Assembly: GCF_000521785.1 (NCBI RefSeq)
Contig: NZ_JALZ01000005.1
Span: 1-64,000 of the forward strand
Reading direction: 5' to 3'
Source of the DNA: Roseivivax halodurans JCM 10272
GTDB taxonomy: Bacteria; Pseudomonadota; Alphaproteobacteria; Rhodobacterales; Rhodobacteraceae
DNA length: 64,000 bases
Part shown: piece after piece, positions 7,750-16,098 of the stretch
Layout: each line of letters opens with the position of its first letter
Position numbering within the stretch: the first letter of the stretch is position 1
Notes under the pieces: generated by a model
The model's database searches: none
The model's input: the letters and a program-made list of their open reading frames with translations, nothing else
Told to the model about the DNA's origin: nothing
Made by a program: the position numbers and the translations under genes

Positions 7750-8907
7750 ATGTCCGTCGTACCCGTCACATCCGCCGATCTGGACGCAGCCGAAGTGTCG
7801 TGGTTCGCCGCTCTCTGCTCGGACGATTACCAGTTCCTCGGCGTGCCCGAGGGTCATCTGCGCTCGAGCTGGGAGCATTGCTCGTCGATCCTCAAGGAGG
7901 CCGAGAAGCAGGGCTTCCGCAATATTCTCTGCCCCTCGTCCTATCAGGTCGGGCAGGACGTTCTGTCCTTCGTCGCGGCTGGCGGGCAGGTCACGAGCGA
8001 TATCAACATGCTGGCGGCGATCCGCTGCGGCGAGATGCAGCCGATCATGCTCGCCCGGACCATCGCGACGATCGACCACATGATGAAGGGGCGGCTGACG
8101 CTCAACATCATCTCGTCGGACTTTCCCGGAGAGAAGGCCGACAGCGCCTTCCGTTACCAGCGCTCGCGCGAGGTCGTCGAGATCCTCAAGCAGGCCTGGA
8201 CGCAGGACGAGATCAATTACGAGGGCGAGGTCTACACCTTCAAGAACCTCTGGACCGATCCCGCCAAGCCCTACCAGCAGAACGGCGGCCCGCTTCTTTA
8301 TTTCGGCGGCTACAGCCCCCATGCGCTGGAACTCTGCGGGCAGCATTGCGACGTCTACCTGATGTGGCCCGAACCCGAGGAACAACTCGCGCAGCGGATG
8401 CGCGACGTGAACGCGGTGGCCGAGCGCTACGGGCGAACGCTGGATTACGGTCTGCGGGTGCACATGATCGTGCGCGACACCGAGCAAGAGGCCCGCGAAT
8501 ATGCCGATTACATCGTCTCCAAGCTCGACGACGAACTGGGCCAGCTGATCCGCGAGCGGTCGCACGACGCCTCGTCCCTCGGGGTCAGCCACCAGGCGCG
8601 GGCGCGCGAGCTCGCGGACCAATACGGATATGTCGAACCGGGCCTCTGGACGGGCGTCGGTCGGGCCCGTTCGGGCTGCGGCGCGGCCCTTGTCGGGTCG
8701 GTCGATCAGGTCATGTCCAAGATCGAACGCTACAAGGAAATGGGCATCCGGGCCTTCATCTTCTCGGGCTATCCGCATCTGGACGAGTGCAGACACTTCG
8801 GTGAGAAGGTGCTGCCGAACCTCAAGACATGCTCGCTGCCGCACGCATACGGGCGGGTGCCGAGCGAAACCCCGGCCACCCCGCTGGGAGAAGGAGAGCG
8901 CAAGTGA
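7750..8907 (+). CDS. SsuD-like LLM-class FMNH2-dependent sulfonate monooxygenase
   Basis: This 385-residue protein has the luciferase-like TIM-barrel fold of alkanesulfonate monooxygenases. These use FMNH2 and O2 to cleave a C-S bond, giving an aldehyde and sulfite. Residues aligned with the E. coli SsuD active site are kept: RVH (Arg236, His238, cf. SsuD Arg226/His228), the Arg of GVGRARSG (305-307, cf. Arg297) and Tyr341 in SGYPHLDE (cf. Tyr331). The segments WFAALCSDDYQFLGVP (18-33) and NIISSDFPGE differ from canonical SsuD and recall the sulfoquinovose monooxygenase branch (SmoC), from memory only. It overlaps the next gene (stop TGA within GTGA) and sits with a flavin reductase that could supply FMNH2. 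Substrate is inferred, not proven. Confidence 0.85.
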   Translation: MSVVPVTSADLDAAEVSWFAALCSDDYQFLGVPEGHLRSSWEHCSSILKEAEKQGFRNILCPSSYQVGQDVLSFVAAGGQVTSDINMLAAIRCGEMQPIMLARTIATIDHMMKGRLTLNIISSDFPGEKADSAFRYQRSREVVEILKQAWTQDEINYEGEVYTFKNLWTDPAKPYQQNGGPLLYFGGYSPHALELCGQHCDVYLMWPEPEEQLAQRMRDVNAVAERYGRTLDYGLRVHMIVRDTEQEAREYADYIVSKLDDELGQLIRERSHDASSLGVSHQARARELADQYGYVEPGLWTGVGRARSGCGAALVGSVDQVMSKIERYKEMGIRAFIFSGYPHLDECRHFGEKVLPNLKTCSLPHAYGRVPSETPATPLGEGERK

Positions 8908-9800
8908 CCGTCAGCCGGATCAACCTCGCAGACGATCTCGACCTCAGCCGCATCGTCTACGGCATGTGGCGCCTGTCGGACGACAGCGACACCAGCCCCG
9001 AGCACGTGCGCGCCAAGATCGAGGCCTGCCTCGCGCAGGGCATCACGACGATGGACCAGGCCGACATCTATGGCGGCTACGAGGCCGAAGAGGTGCTGGG
9101 CCGGGCGCTGACCGGGACCGACCTGCGCGAGCGGATCGAGATCGTCACGAAATGCGACATCGTCGCCCCGGTGGGTCGCTATGCCTCCAAGCGCGTCAAG
9201 CACTACGACACCTCCGCGGGACATATCGAAAGCTCCATCGACCATTCGCTGCAGCTGATGGGGATCGAGCAGATCGATCTGCTGCTGGTCCACCGTCCCG
9301 ATCCACTCATGGATCACCACGAGACCGGCGCGGCCCTCGATGCCGCCGTGGCGTCCGGCAAGGTTCGGCATGTGGGTGTGTCGAACTTCAAGGCGAACGA
9401 CTGGACGCTGCTGCAATCGGCGATGAAGTCTCCGCTCGTCACCAACCAGATCGAGCTGTCCCTCATGGCGCACGAGGGCTTCACCAACGGCGATGTCGCC
9501 TTCCTGCAGGAACGGGGCGTCAAGCCGATGGCTTGGTCGCCGCTCGGCGGTGGCGAGATCTTCGCGAACGACCGGTCCGAGCTGCGGGTCAAGCTCGACG
9601 CGATTGCGGCAGAGCACGGCGTCGATACCGCTGCGGTGGCGGTCGCGTGGCTTCTCAAGCACCCCTCGGGCATCCTGCCGGTCATGGGCACGAACAACGT
9701 CGAGCGCATCAAGGCTCTGGCGGACGCGGAAAAAGTGTCACTGGACCGTGAGAGCTGGTTCGAGCTTTATACCCTTGCGCTGGGGCACGAGGTGCCGTGA
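8904..9800 (+). CDS. Aldo/keto reductase (YdhF-like)
   Basis: This 298-residue NAD(P)H-dependent aldo/keto reductase has the catalytic tetrad in place: Asp51 and Tyr56 (DQADIYGGYEAEE), Lys83 (VTKC) and His130 (LLLVHRP). It also has the SNF motif (VGVSNF) and the C-terminal cofactor segment VMGTNNVERI. The start is a GTG overlapping the monooxygenase stop, preceded by AAGGAGAG; the frame opens further upstream inside the previous gene. In the known oxidative sulfoquinovose pathway an aldo/keto reductase (SmoB) reduces the 6-oxo-sugar released by the monooxygenase. The overlap and order here make the same role plausible: reduction of the aldehyde made after desulfonation. Confidence 0.88.
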   Translation: MTVSRINLADDLDLSRIVYGMWRLSDDSDTSPEHVRAKIEACLAQGITTMDQADIYGGYEAEEVLGRALTGTDLRERIEIVTKCDIVAPVGRYASKRVKHYDTSAGHIESSIDHSLQLMGIEQIDLLLVHRPDPLMDHHETGAALDAAVASGKVRHVGVSNFKANDWTLLQSAMKSPLVTNQIELSLMAHEGFTNGDVAFLQERGVKPMAWSPLGGGEIFANDRSELRVKLDAIAAEHGVDTAAVAVAWLLKHPSGILPVMGTNNVERIKALADAEKVSLDRESWFELYTLALGHEVP

Positions 9801-9801
9801 C

Positions 9802-10323
9802 ATGGACGGTGGCATGAGCATGGCGGAACAGCAGACCTTCGAGCCCGGCCCGGACAACCAGCGCGACTTTCGTGACGCGCTGGGTCGGTTCGCGACGGGT
9901 GTGACCATCGTCACGACGCAGACGCAGGACGGGCCGATCGCCATTGCGGCGAACAGCTTCGCCTCGCTGTCGATGGAGCCGCCGCTCGTGCTCTGGTCCC
10001 CGGCGAAGGCCTCGAAAAGGTTCGGCTATTTTGCCGACGCGCAGCATTTCGCCATCCACGTCCTCGCTGCGGATCAGGCCGCGCTCTGCTCCGAGGTGGC
10101 CAAGGATGCGCGACGCTTCCGGCCCGGCGATCTGGCGGAGAACGAGAAGGGCGTGCCGCTCATCGATACGGCGCTTGCGCATTTCGAATGCTCTCGCGAG
10201 GCGGTGCATGACGGCGGAGACCACGTCATTGTCGTCGGCCGGGTCGAACGCGTGCGCATGCGCGCAGGCGAGCCGCTCCTGTTTGTCGGCGGGCAGTACG
10301 GAGCCTTCCAGGCGCTGAGTTGA
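9802..10323 (+). CDS. Flavin reductase (FMN-dependent two-component system partner)
   Basis: The 173-residue product belongs to the flavin reductase-like, FMN-binding split-barrel family. It shows the typical opening FRDALGRFATGVTIVTT, NSFASLSMEPPLVLWSPAK and the closing LLFVGGQYGAF. Such enzymes reduce free flavin with NAD(P)H for a partner monooxygenase, here almost surely the one at 7750. It starts one base after the aldo/keto reductase stop; ATGs at 9802, 9814 and 9820 are all possible and the first is given. A conventional domain start falls near residue 20. Confidence 0.88.
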   Translation: MDGGMSMAEQQTFEPGPDNQRDFRDALGRFATGVTIVTTQTQDGPIAIAANSFASLSMEPPLVLWSPAKASKRFGYFADAQHFAIHVLAADQAALCSEVAKDARRFRPGDLAENEKGVPLIDTALAHFECSREAVHDGGDHVIVVGRVERVRMRAGEPLLFVGGQYGAFQALS

Positions 10324-10395
10324 CGTACGACACCCGCGGCGCATGCGGGGACCAAGCGACGGAGGACCCGCAAGCCGCGGGAGGGGGAGGAGAAA

Positions 10396-10983
10396 ATGGG
10401 ACTCGTGCGCGGCCTGCTCGTGCCGTTCGAGCTCTGGAACGACTGGGTGCTCGCGCTCGGCCGGTGGCTCGCGCTGCTGGCGCTGGCGGTCATGGTGATC
10501 GTGACGCTGTCGCAGGTGTTTTTCCGCTATGTTCTCAATAACGCGTTGCCCTGGCCCGACGAGGCGGCGCGGTTCTGCATGCTCTGGATGACCGGCCTTG
10601 CAGCGCCGACGGCGTTCCGCCGCGGCGGGTTCGTCGCCATCGACATGCTCCACCGCTTCGTCCCACGCACGGCGACGCACGTGCTGGTGCTCGTCCTGCT
10701 CGCGATGTCGCTGACCGTGATCGTTATGGGGGTGAGCCTCGGCTACGACCATGTGAACAGCGGGTGGCTCTTCAACTCGTCCTCGCTGCGCGTGCCGATG
10801 GACCTCTTCGGCGGCGAGACGATCCGGATCAAGCTCGCCTGGATGTACATGTCGGTTTTCGTCGGCATGGTCCTGCTTTTGATCGTCAACGTGGAGCTGA
10901 TCCTGCGCCAGATCGTGACGCTCGCGGGCGAGGCGGCGACGCTGAAGGTCATCGATCCCGCAGAGCTGCCGGAGGCCGAATAA
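10396..10983 (+). CDS. dctQ: TRAP transporter small permease (DctQ)
   Basis: This is the four-helix small membrane subunit of a tripartite ATP-independent periplasmic transporter, which imports organic acids, sugar acids or sulfonates using an ion gradient. The 195-residue chain has about four hydrophobic segments and the family motif LPWPDEAARFCMLWM near residues 49-63. The start ATG follows a GGGAGGAG ribosome-binding site. It is one base upstream of the large permease gene and 72 bases after the flavin reductase, so it is likely in the same transcript. Confidence 0.9.
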   Translation: MGLVRGLLVPFELWNDWVLALGRWLALLALAVMVIVTLSQVFFRYVLNNALPWPDEAARFCMLWMTGLAAPTAFRRGGFVAIDMLHRFVPRTATHVLVLVLLAMSLTVIVMGVSLGYDHVNSGWLFNSSSLRVPMDLFGGETIRIKLAWMYMSVFVGMVLLLIVNVELILRQIVTLAGEAATLKVIDPAELPEAE

Positions 10984-10984
10984 C

Positions 10985-12460
10985 ATGCTGGTCTGGTTCC
11001 TCCCGGTCTTCCTCGTCCTCCTGCTGATCGGCCTTCCGGTCTTCTTTGCACTGCTCTTCGCGCCGGGGGCGTTGCTCTGGCTGAACGGTCAGGAGCGCGA
11101 CCTCGCGCTGCTTTATCGCAACCTCTACAACGGGATGGACAGTTTCCCGCTGATGGCGCTGCCGTTCTTCCTGCTCGCCGGCGAGATCATGAACCGCGGC
11201 GGCATCACCGAGCGGCTGGTGCAATTCAGCCAGGCCTTCATGGGCCACCTGCGCGGCGGACTCGCACATGTGAACATCCTCTCGTCGATCCTTTTCGCGG
11301 GCCTCTCTGGCTCCGCGGTTGCGGACACGTCCGCGCTCGGCTCGACGCTCATCCCGGCGATGGAGAAGCAGGGCTATACCCGCCGCTTCGCCGCCGCGAT
11401 CACCGCGGCCTCGTCGGTCATCGGCCCGATCATCCCGCCCTCGGGCATCATGATCATCTATGCCTACGTGATGGGCCAGTCGGTGGCCGCGCTGTTCCTT
11501 GCGGGCATCGTGCCGGGCATCCTCGTCGGGATCGGTCTCATGTTGATGGTCCGGCTGCTGGCCGACCGCTACGACCTGCCGAAGGCCGAGCGCATCGTCG
11601 AGAAGGGCGCGGCGATCTCACCCACGGAATACTGGGTCAGCTTTGTTCTCCTGCGGCTCAATTTTGCGGGCGTCTTCTACATGCTGACGTGGCTTCTGCC
11701 CGAGGGCTGGGGCGCGGGGGGATGGCCGGTCTTCATTGCCATGCTGATCCCGGCGCATTTCCTCCTGATGGCCTATCGCCGCCGGGCGAGCCCGGATTTC
11801 CGTACGGTCTGCAAGAAGGCGGTCGCGCCGCTGCAGACGCCGATCATCATCCTTGGCGGCATCCTGATCGGGGTGTTCACGCCGACCGAAGCCGCTGCGA
11901 TCGCAGTCATTTACGCGCTCATCGTGTCCTTCGGGGTGCTGCGGGTCATCACGGTGGTCGACCTTGCCGACGTGCTGCGCCGCTCGGCGATCGCGTCGGC
12001 GACCGTGCTGCTGCTCGTCGGGGCGGCGGTCAGCTTCAAGACGGTGGTCTCGCTCAGCCACGCGCCCGAGATGATGGCGGATTTCATCCTGAACCTGTCC
12101 GAGAACCCGTTGATATTGCTGTTCCTCATCAACGTGCTGCTCTTTGCGGTGGGCATGTTCCTCGATGCGGGGCCGGCGATCATCATCCTCGGACCGATCC
12201 TCGGGCCGGTCTTCACCGGGCTCGGGGTCGATCCGGTGCACTTCGCGATCATCATGAGCGTGAACCTGACCGTGGGGCTCGCAACGCCGCCGATGGGGCT
12301 GGTGCTCTTCGTCGCCTCGAGCGTATCCGGAGAGAGGGTCGAGACGATCTCCAAGGCGATCCTGCCGTTCCTCGCGGTGGAGATCCTGGTGATCTTCCTG
12401 ATCACATATTTCCCCGCTATTTCGATGACTATTCCGAGGCTTACGGGCTTCGTGAACTGA
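10985..12460 (+). CDS. dctM: TRAP transporter large permease (DctM)
   Basis: The 491-residue protein is the large, elevator-type permease of the TRAP system. It has a dozen or so hydrophobic segments and family motifs SGSAVADTSALGSTLIPAM and GPIIPPSGIMIIYAY. It is longer than the common 425-residue DctM, with extra length around residues 200-265 between halves (EYWVSFVLL...FLLMAYRRRA). Gene order Q-M-P, with the binding protein last, is one of the usual TRAP arrangements. Substrate cannot be read from the permease alone. Confidence 0.92.
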   Translation: MLVWFLPVFLVLLLIGLPVFFALLFAPGALLWLNGQERDLALLYRNLYNGMDSFPLMALPFFLLAGEIMNRGGITERLVQFSQAFMGHLRGGLAHVNILSSILFAGLSGSAVADTSALGSTLIPAMEKQGYTRRFAAAITAASSVIGPIIPPSGIMIIYAYVMGQSVAALFLAGIVPGILVGIGLMLMVRLLADRYDLPKAERIVEKGAAISPTEYWVSFVLLRLNFAGVFYMLTWLLPEGWGAGGWPVFIAMLIPAHFLLMAYRRRASPDFRTVCKKAVAPLQTPIIILGGILIGVFTPTEAAAIAVIYALIVSFGVLRVITVVDLADVLRRSAIASATVLLLVGAAVSFKTVVSLSHAPEMMADFILNLSENPLILLFLINVLLFAVGMFLDAGPAIIILGPILGPVFTGLGVDPVHFAIIMSVNLTVGLATPPMGLVLFVASSVSGERVETISKAILPFLAVEILVIFLITYFPAISMTIPRLTGFVN

Positions 12461-12485
12461 TTTCAGCAACCAGGGAGGCCAGACA

Positions 12486-13547
12486 ATGCTGAAGAACACC
12501 CTTACGGCCCTCGCGGCCACGGCGATGATCGCCGGGAGCGCCACAGTGGCGAGCGCGCAGGAATACACCATCCGCGCGACCGCGAACTCGAACGAGAACG
12601 ACGAGGATTACGACGGCCTCGTGGTCTTCAAGAACTATGTCGAGCAGGCGTCGAACGGGGCGATCGAGGTCGAACTCTTCATCGGCACGCAGCTCTGCTC
12701 GAACGGAACGGAGTGCCTGCAGGGCATCGCCGACGGATCGATCGACGTGTTCGTCACGACGTCGGGCGGCGCGGCGGGAATTTTTCCGTATGTTCAGGTG
12801 TTTGACCTTCCGTACCTGATGCGCTCGGACCGTGTCGCCGAGGCGGTGCTGACCGAGACCGACTTCACCCGCACGCTGCGCGATCTCGCGCTCGAGGCGT
12901 CGGGCGACCAGATCCGGATCATGACCATCGGCAATACCGGCGGCTGGCGCAACTTTGCCAACACTCAGAAAACAGTGGCAAATCCGTCCGACCTCGAGGG
13001 CATGAAGATGCGCACCGTGGTCGCGGACCTGCCGCAGGAGCTGGTGAAGACGCTTGGTGCGTCGCCGACGCCGATCCCGTGGCCGGAGCTCTTCACCTCA
13101 CTGCAGACCGGCGTGGTGGACGGCACCAAGAACGGCATCACCGACATCATGAACATGAAGTTCCCCGATGCCGGCCTGAAGTACCTCACGCTCGACGGGC
13201 ATGCCTACATGGCGGCGATCTGGGTGATGAACAACGAGAAGTTCATGTCCATGCCCGAGGACATGCGCCGCGTTGTCGTCAATGGTTTTAAGGAGTTGCA
13301 GCAGGCGACCTTCGCCTCGCCGAAGCGCAAGTCGATCTCGGCCTACGAGGAGTTCGCGGAGGCCGGCGGCGAGGTCTACGTGCCGACGCCCGAGGAGCGG
13401 CAGGCGTTCCAGGATGCCGTGCAGCCGGTCTACGAGTGGTTCGCCTCGAACGTCGACAACGGCGAGGAGGTGCTCGGGGCGCTGCGCGAGGCGGTTGCGC
13501 AGGTCGAGGAGGACATCGACGCGGATATCGCTGCGGACATCCAGTAA
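12486..13547 (+). CDS. dctP: TRAP transporter substrate-binding protein (DctP)
   Basis: This is the periplasmic receptor of the TRAP system, 353 residues. A Sec signal peptide (hydrophobic core about residues 7-20, cleavage after ATVASA near residue 24) precedes a DctP fold. The Arg of KMRTVV (near residue 173) is the position that in characterised DctP proteins pairs with a carboxylate, or potentially a sulfonate. WPELFTSLQTGVVDG is the family hallmark. A Cys pair around residues 77 and 83 (LCSNGTEC) is unusual and could form a disulfide. The start follows AGGGAGG. A terminator-like hairpin follows at 13558. Confidence 0.92.
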   Translation: MLKNTLTALAATAMIAGSATVASAQEYTIRATANSNENDEDYDGLVVFKNYVEQASNGAIEVELFIGTQLCSNGTECLQGIADGSIDVFVTTSGGAAGIFPYVQVFDLPYLMRSDRVAEAVLTETDFTRTLRDLALEASGDQIRIMTIGNTGGWRNFANTQKTVANPSDLEGMKMRTVVADLPQELVKTLGASPTPIPWPELFTSLQTGVVDGTKNGITDIMNMKFPDAGLKYLTLDGHAYMAAIWVMNNEKFMSMPEDMRRVVVNGFKELQQATFASPKRKSISAYEEFAEAGGEVYVPTPEERQAFQDAVQPVYEWFASNVDNGEEVLGALREAVAQVEEDIDADIAADIQ

Positions 13548-13557
13548 GGCGCGCGGC

Positions 13558-13594
13558 GGGCCGGGTTTCGTACGAAATGTAAGAAATCCGGCCC
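13558..13594 (+). terminator. Hairpin after dctP enclosing a perfect 12-bp palindrome
   Basis: GGGCCGGGTTTC (13558-13569) pairs with GAAATCCGGCCC (13583-13594), 12 bp with one G-T wobble, followed by GTTTCG rather than a clean U-tract. Overlapping it, TTTCGTACGAAA at 13566-13577 is a perfect palindrome, and a near copy TTTCGTACCGAA stands at 13596-13607. The site lies between the dctP stop and the exporter gene, so it could serve as a weak terminator, an operator for the exporter, or both. The remainder of 13548-13829 shows nothing else recognisable. Confidence 0.45.
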
Positions 13595-13829
13595 GTTTCG
13601 TACCGAATTTTCGCCAAAAACGGGTGAGGACGTCACCGGACGTGATCCGCCCGAGAGACCTCCGGCACGGGACGTGCTTCGGTGCCGGGGCAGACCGAAC
13701 AGACGAGCTGCAGCCCAGAGGTTGCGATCGCGCCCCCCGGCACCGGGCGCATGCTTCAGCAGACATACACCTTCCTTCAGACCGACCGATCCGGCCGGAC
13801 AGCCGACCTTCGTCCACAGGAGACCGACC

Positions 13830-14843
13830 ATGAGCCCCGACACGTTCCGACCCGCGACGCTCCGCCAGACCTTCGACCGGGTCTTTCCGGGGCTCGCGGT
13901 GGCGGCGCTCGTGGCGATCTGCGCGCAGTTCCTCGCGGACCATTACGGCGCGCCGGCGATGCTGATGGCGATCCTCCTCGGCATCGCGCTGCACTTCCTG
14001 TCGGAGGAGGGACGTTCGGCCGAGGGGATCGAGATCGCGGCGAAGAAGGTGCTGCGGATCGGTGTCGCGCTGCTCGGCGTGCGGATCTCGGTCGATCTGC
14101 TGGTCGAGCTCGGGCCGGCCTTCGTCGGGCTGACGATCCTCGGCGTGGCGGCGACGATCGGGATGGCGCTGCTGGTCGCGCCGCTCTTCGGACGCAGGTC
14201 ACGCTTTGCCTTCCTGACCGGCGGCTCGGTTGCGATCTGCGGCGCGTCGGCGGCCATGGCCATCGCCGCGGTGCTGCCGAAGTCGGAGCGGTCGGAGCAG
14301 GACCTCGTCTTCACGGTCGTGGGGGTGACGGTGCTCTCGACCGTGGCGATGATCGTCTACCCGATGATCGCCGCCGCCGCCGGGTTCGATCCCACGGTGA
14401 CGGGGGTCTTCCTCGGCGGGACGATCCACGACGTCGCGCAGGTGGTGGGCGCGGGCTATTCGGTGTCGGACGAGACGGGGGACGTCGCGACGCTGGTGAA
14501 GCTCATCCGCGTGAGCCTGCTCGCGCCGGTGGTGCTGATCGCGGCGATGATCCTGCGCGCGAAGGGCGCGACCGGGGCGGAGCGGCCGCCGCTCCTGCCG
14601 GGCTTTGTCATCGGTTTCCTGATCCTCGCGACGCTCAATTCCCTGCACCTCATCCCGGAGATCGTGCGGGACGTCGTGAACGACGTCTCCCGCTGGGCGC
14701 TGCTGACGGCGATCGCGGCGGTGGGGATGAAGACGTCGATCCCGCAGCTTCTGCTGGTGGGGCGCACCGCGATCCTGATGCTGGTGGCCGAGACCGTGTT
14801 CCTCGGCGCGCTGGTGCTGACGGGGGCGGCGCTGCTGACCTGA
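13830..14843 (+). CDS. YeiH/UPF0324-family putative sulfite/sulfate exporter
   Basis: The 337-residue membrane protein belongs to the YeiH (UPF0324, Cons_hypoth698) family, annotated as putative sulfate exporters. TauZ, proposed to export sulfite or sulfate during taurine breakdown, is a member of this kind. It has about ten hydrophobic segments and family motifs VLRIGVALLGVRIS, GGSVAICGASAAMA and GGTIHDVAQVVGAGY. The ATG at 13830 follows AGGAGA; the frame is open upstream but that part is Pro/Arg-rich. Its place directly after a sulfonate-monooxygenase and TRAP cluster fits disposal of the sulfite made by desulfonation. Confidence 0.85.
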   Translation: MSPDTFRPATLRQTFDRVFPGLAVAALVAICAQFLADHYGAPAMLMAILLGIALHFLSEEGRSAEGIEIAAKKVLRIGVALLGVRISVDLLVELGPAFVGLTILGVAATIGMALLVAPLFGRRSRFAFLTGGSVAICGASAAMAIAAVLPKSERSEQDLVFTVVGVTVLSTVAMIVYPMIAAAAGFDPTVTGVFLGGTIHDVAQVVGAGYSVSDETGDVATLVKLIRVSLLAPVVLIAAMILRAKGATGAERPPLLPGFVIGFLILATLNSLHLIPEIVRDVVNDVSRWALLTAIAAVGMKTSIPQLLLVGRTAILMLVAETVFLGALVLTGAALLT

Positions 14844-14942
14844 CGCCTTCGGCGGAAGCGCGCCGCGCGCCCGAACTTCCCCGCACTTTCGCCGGAGCCT
14901 CCGTGCTAAAGTGTCGCAGGCTCCTGCGGAAAGGATGGGGTG

Positions 14943-16088
14943 ATGACGACGGTTCTGGTGGGCACCACGAAAGGCGCGTTCCTGATCGACGGGGGCGGCG
15001 CGCGGACGTCATGGACATTGCGCGGGCCGTTCTGCGACGGCTGGCGGATCAATCACTTGGCGGGCGACGCGGGCAGCGGCGCGATCTGGGCGGCGGGCGG
15101 CGACGAGTTCAGCGGGGCGGGCGTCTGGCGGTCGGGCGACGGGGGCGCAAGCTGGACGCTCTCGAAACTGTCCAACGGGCAGTTCGACGACTGGCTGCGG
15201 AACGATCCCGACATGGCGAAGCATATGGGCCGCGAGGCGGACCCGCCCGCGCCCTTCACCGGGACGCTCGATGCGCTCTGGTCGCTGAAGCGGGTGGGCG
15301 GCGCGCTCTATGCCGGGGGCAAACCCGCGCAGCTTTACCGGAGCGACGATGACGGCGAAAGCTGGGTGCGGAACGACGCGCTCGCGGAGTTTCCCGGCCG
15401 CGAGGAGTGGAACCCCGGCGCGGCGGGACTGACGCTGCACACGATCGTGGCCGTGCCGGAGGCGCCGGAGCGGATGTGGCTCGGCATCTCGGCCGCGGGC
15501 GTCTTCGCCACCGAAGATGGCGGCGAGACGTGGGAGAGGCGGAACCGCCGGTCGAACGTCGCCGCGCCCCTCGATCATCTGGCGGGCGGCAGCGCCGACG
15601 AGATCGGGCATTGCGTGCACAACATGATGCGGGCGGCGGGACAGGGGGATCTGCTATACCAGCAGAACCACCACGGGGTGTTCCGGTCGCGCGACGGCGG
15701 GCGGAGCTGGGACGACATGAGTGCGGGCCTGCCCTCGGCCTTCGGGTTCCCGGTCGTCGTGCATCCGCGCGATGAGGGCACGGTCTGGGTTCTGCCGCTC
15801 AACGGCGACACCGAAGGGCGCTATCCGCCGGACGCTTCTGCGGCGGTGTGGCGATCGACCGATGGCGGCGAGACTTGGGGTCCGCAGCGGGAGGGGCTGC
15901 CGCAGGAGAACTGCTTTTTCACCGTGCTGCGTCAGGCGATGGCGCGGGACGAGGGCGAGCCGGCGGGGGTCTATTTCGGGACAAACACGGGCTCTCTCTT
16001 CGCCTCGGTGGACGAGGGGGAGAGCTGGTCCGAGATCGCCCGCCACATGCCGTGCATCCTCGGGGTCGAGGTGATGGAGGCGGGCTGA
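14943..16088 (+). CDS. BNR/WD40-like beta-propeller repeat protein
   Basis: This 381-residue protein is built of beta-propeller blades. At least five Asp-box-like units of the form S.DGG.SW or S.DGGETW are visible (WRSGDGGASW, YRSDDDGESW, FATEDGGETW, FRSRDGGRSW, WRSTDGGETW, FASVDEGESW). It has no signal peptide, so it is probably cytoplasmic. Homologues are annotated as exo-alpha-sialidase-like or glycosyl-hydrolase BNR proteins, but sialidase catalytic residues are not evident, so no enzymatic role is assigned. ATG at 14943 is chosen after AAAGGA; a GTG one codon earlier is equally possible. It is 10 bases from the convergent smc gene. Confidence 0.8.
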   Translation: MTTVLVGTTKGAFLIDGGGARTSWTLRGPFCDGWRINHLAGDAGSGAIWAAGGDEFSGAGVWRSGDGGASWTLSKLSNGQFDDWLRNDPDMAKHMGREADPPAPFTGTLDALWSLKRVGGALYAGGKPAQLYRSDDDGESWVRNDALAEFPGREEWNPGAAGLTLHTIVAVPEAPERMWLGISAAGVFATEDGGETWERRNRRSNVAAPLDHLAGGSADEIGHCVHNMMRAAGQGDLLYQQNHHGVFRSRDGGRSWDDMSAGLPSAFGFPVVVHPRDEGTVWVLPLNGDTEGRYPPDASAAVWRSTDGGETWGPQREGLPQENCFFTVLRQAMARDEGEPAGVYFGTNTGSLFASVDEGESWSEIARHMPCILGVEVMEAG

Positions 16089-16098
16089 GCGGCGGGGG

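Noticed and set aside
13682-15352. A 556-codon plus-strand frame across the exporter and BNR genes
   Set aside because: Out of frame with both real genes; Arg/Gly/Asp-rich shadow.
14943-16088. BNR protein as the glycosidase of the desulfonation cluster
   Set aside because: It has Asp-box propeller repeats only, no sialidase or GH31 catalytic residues, and no signal peptide.
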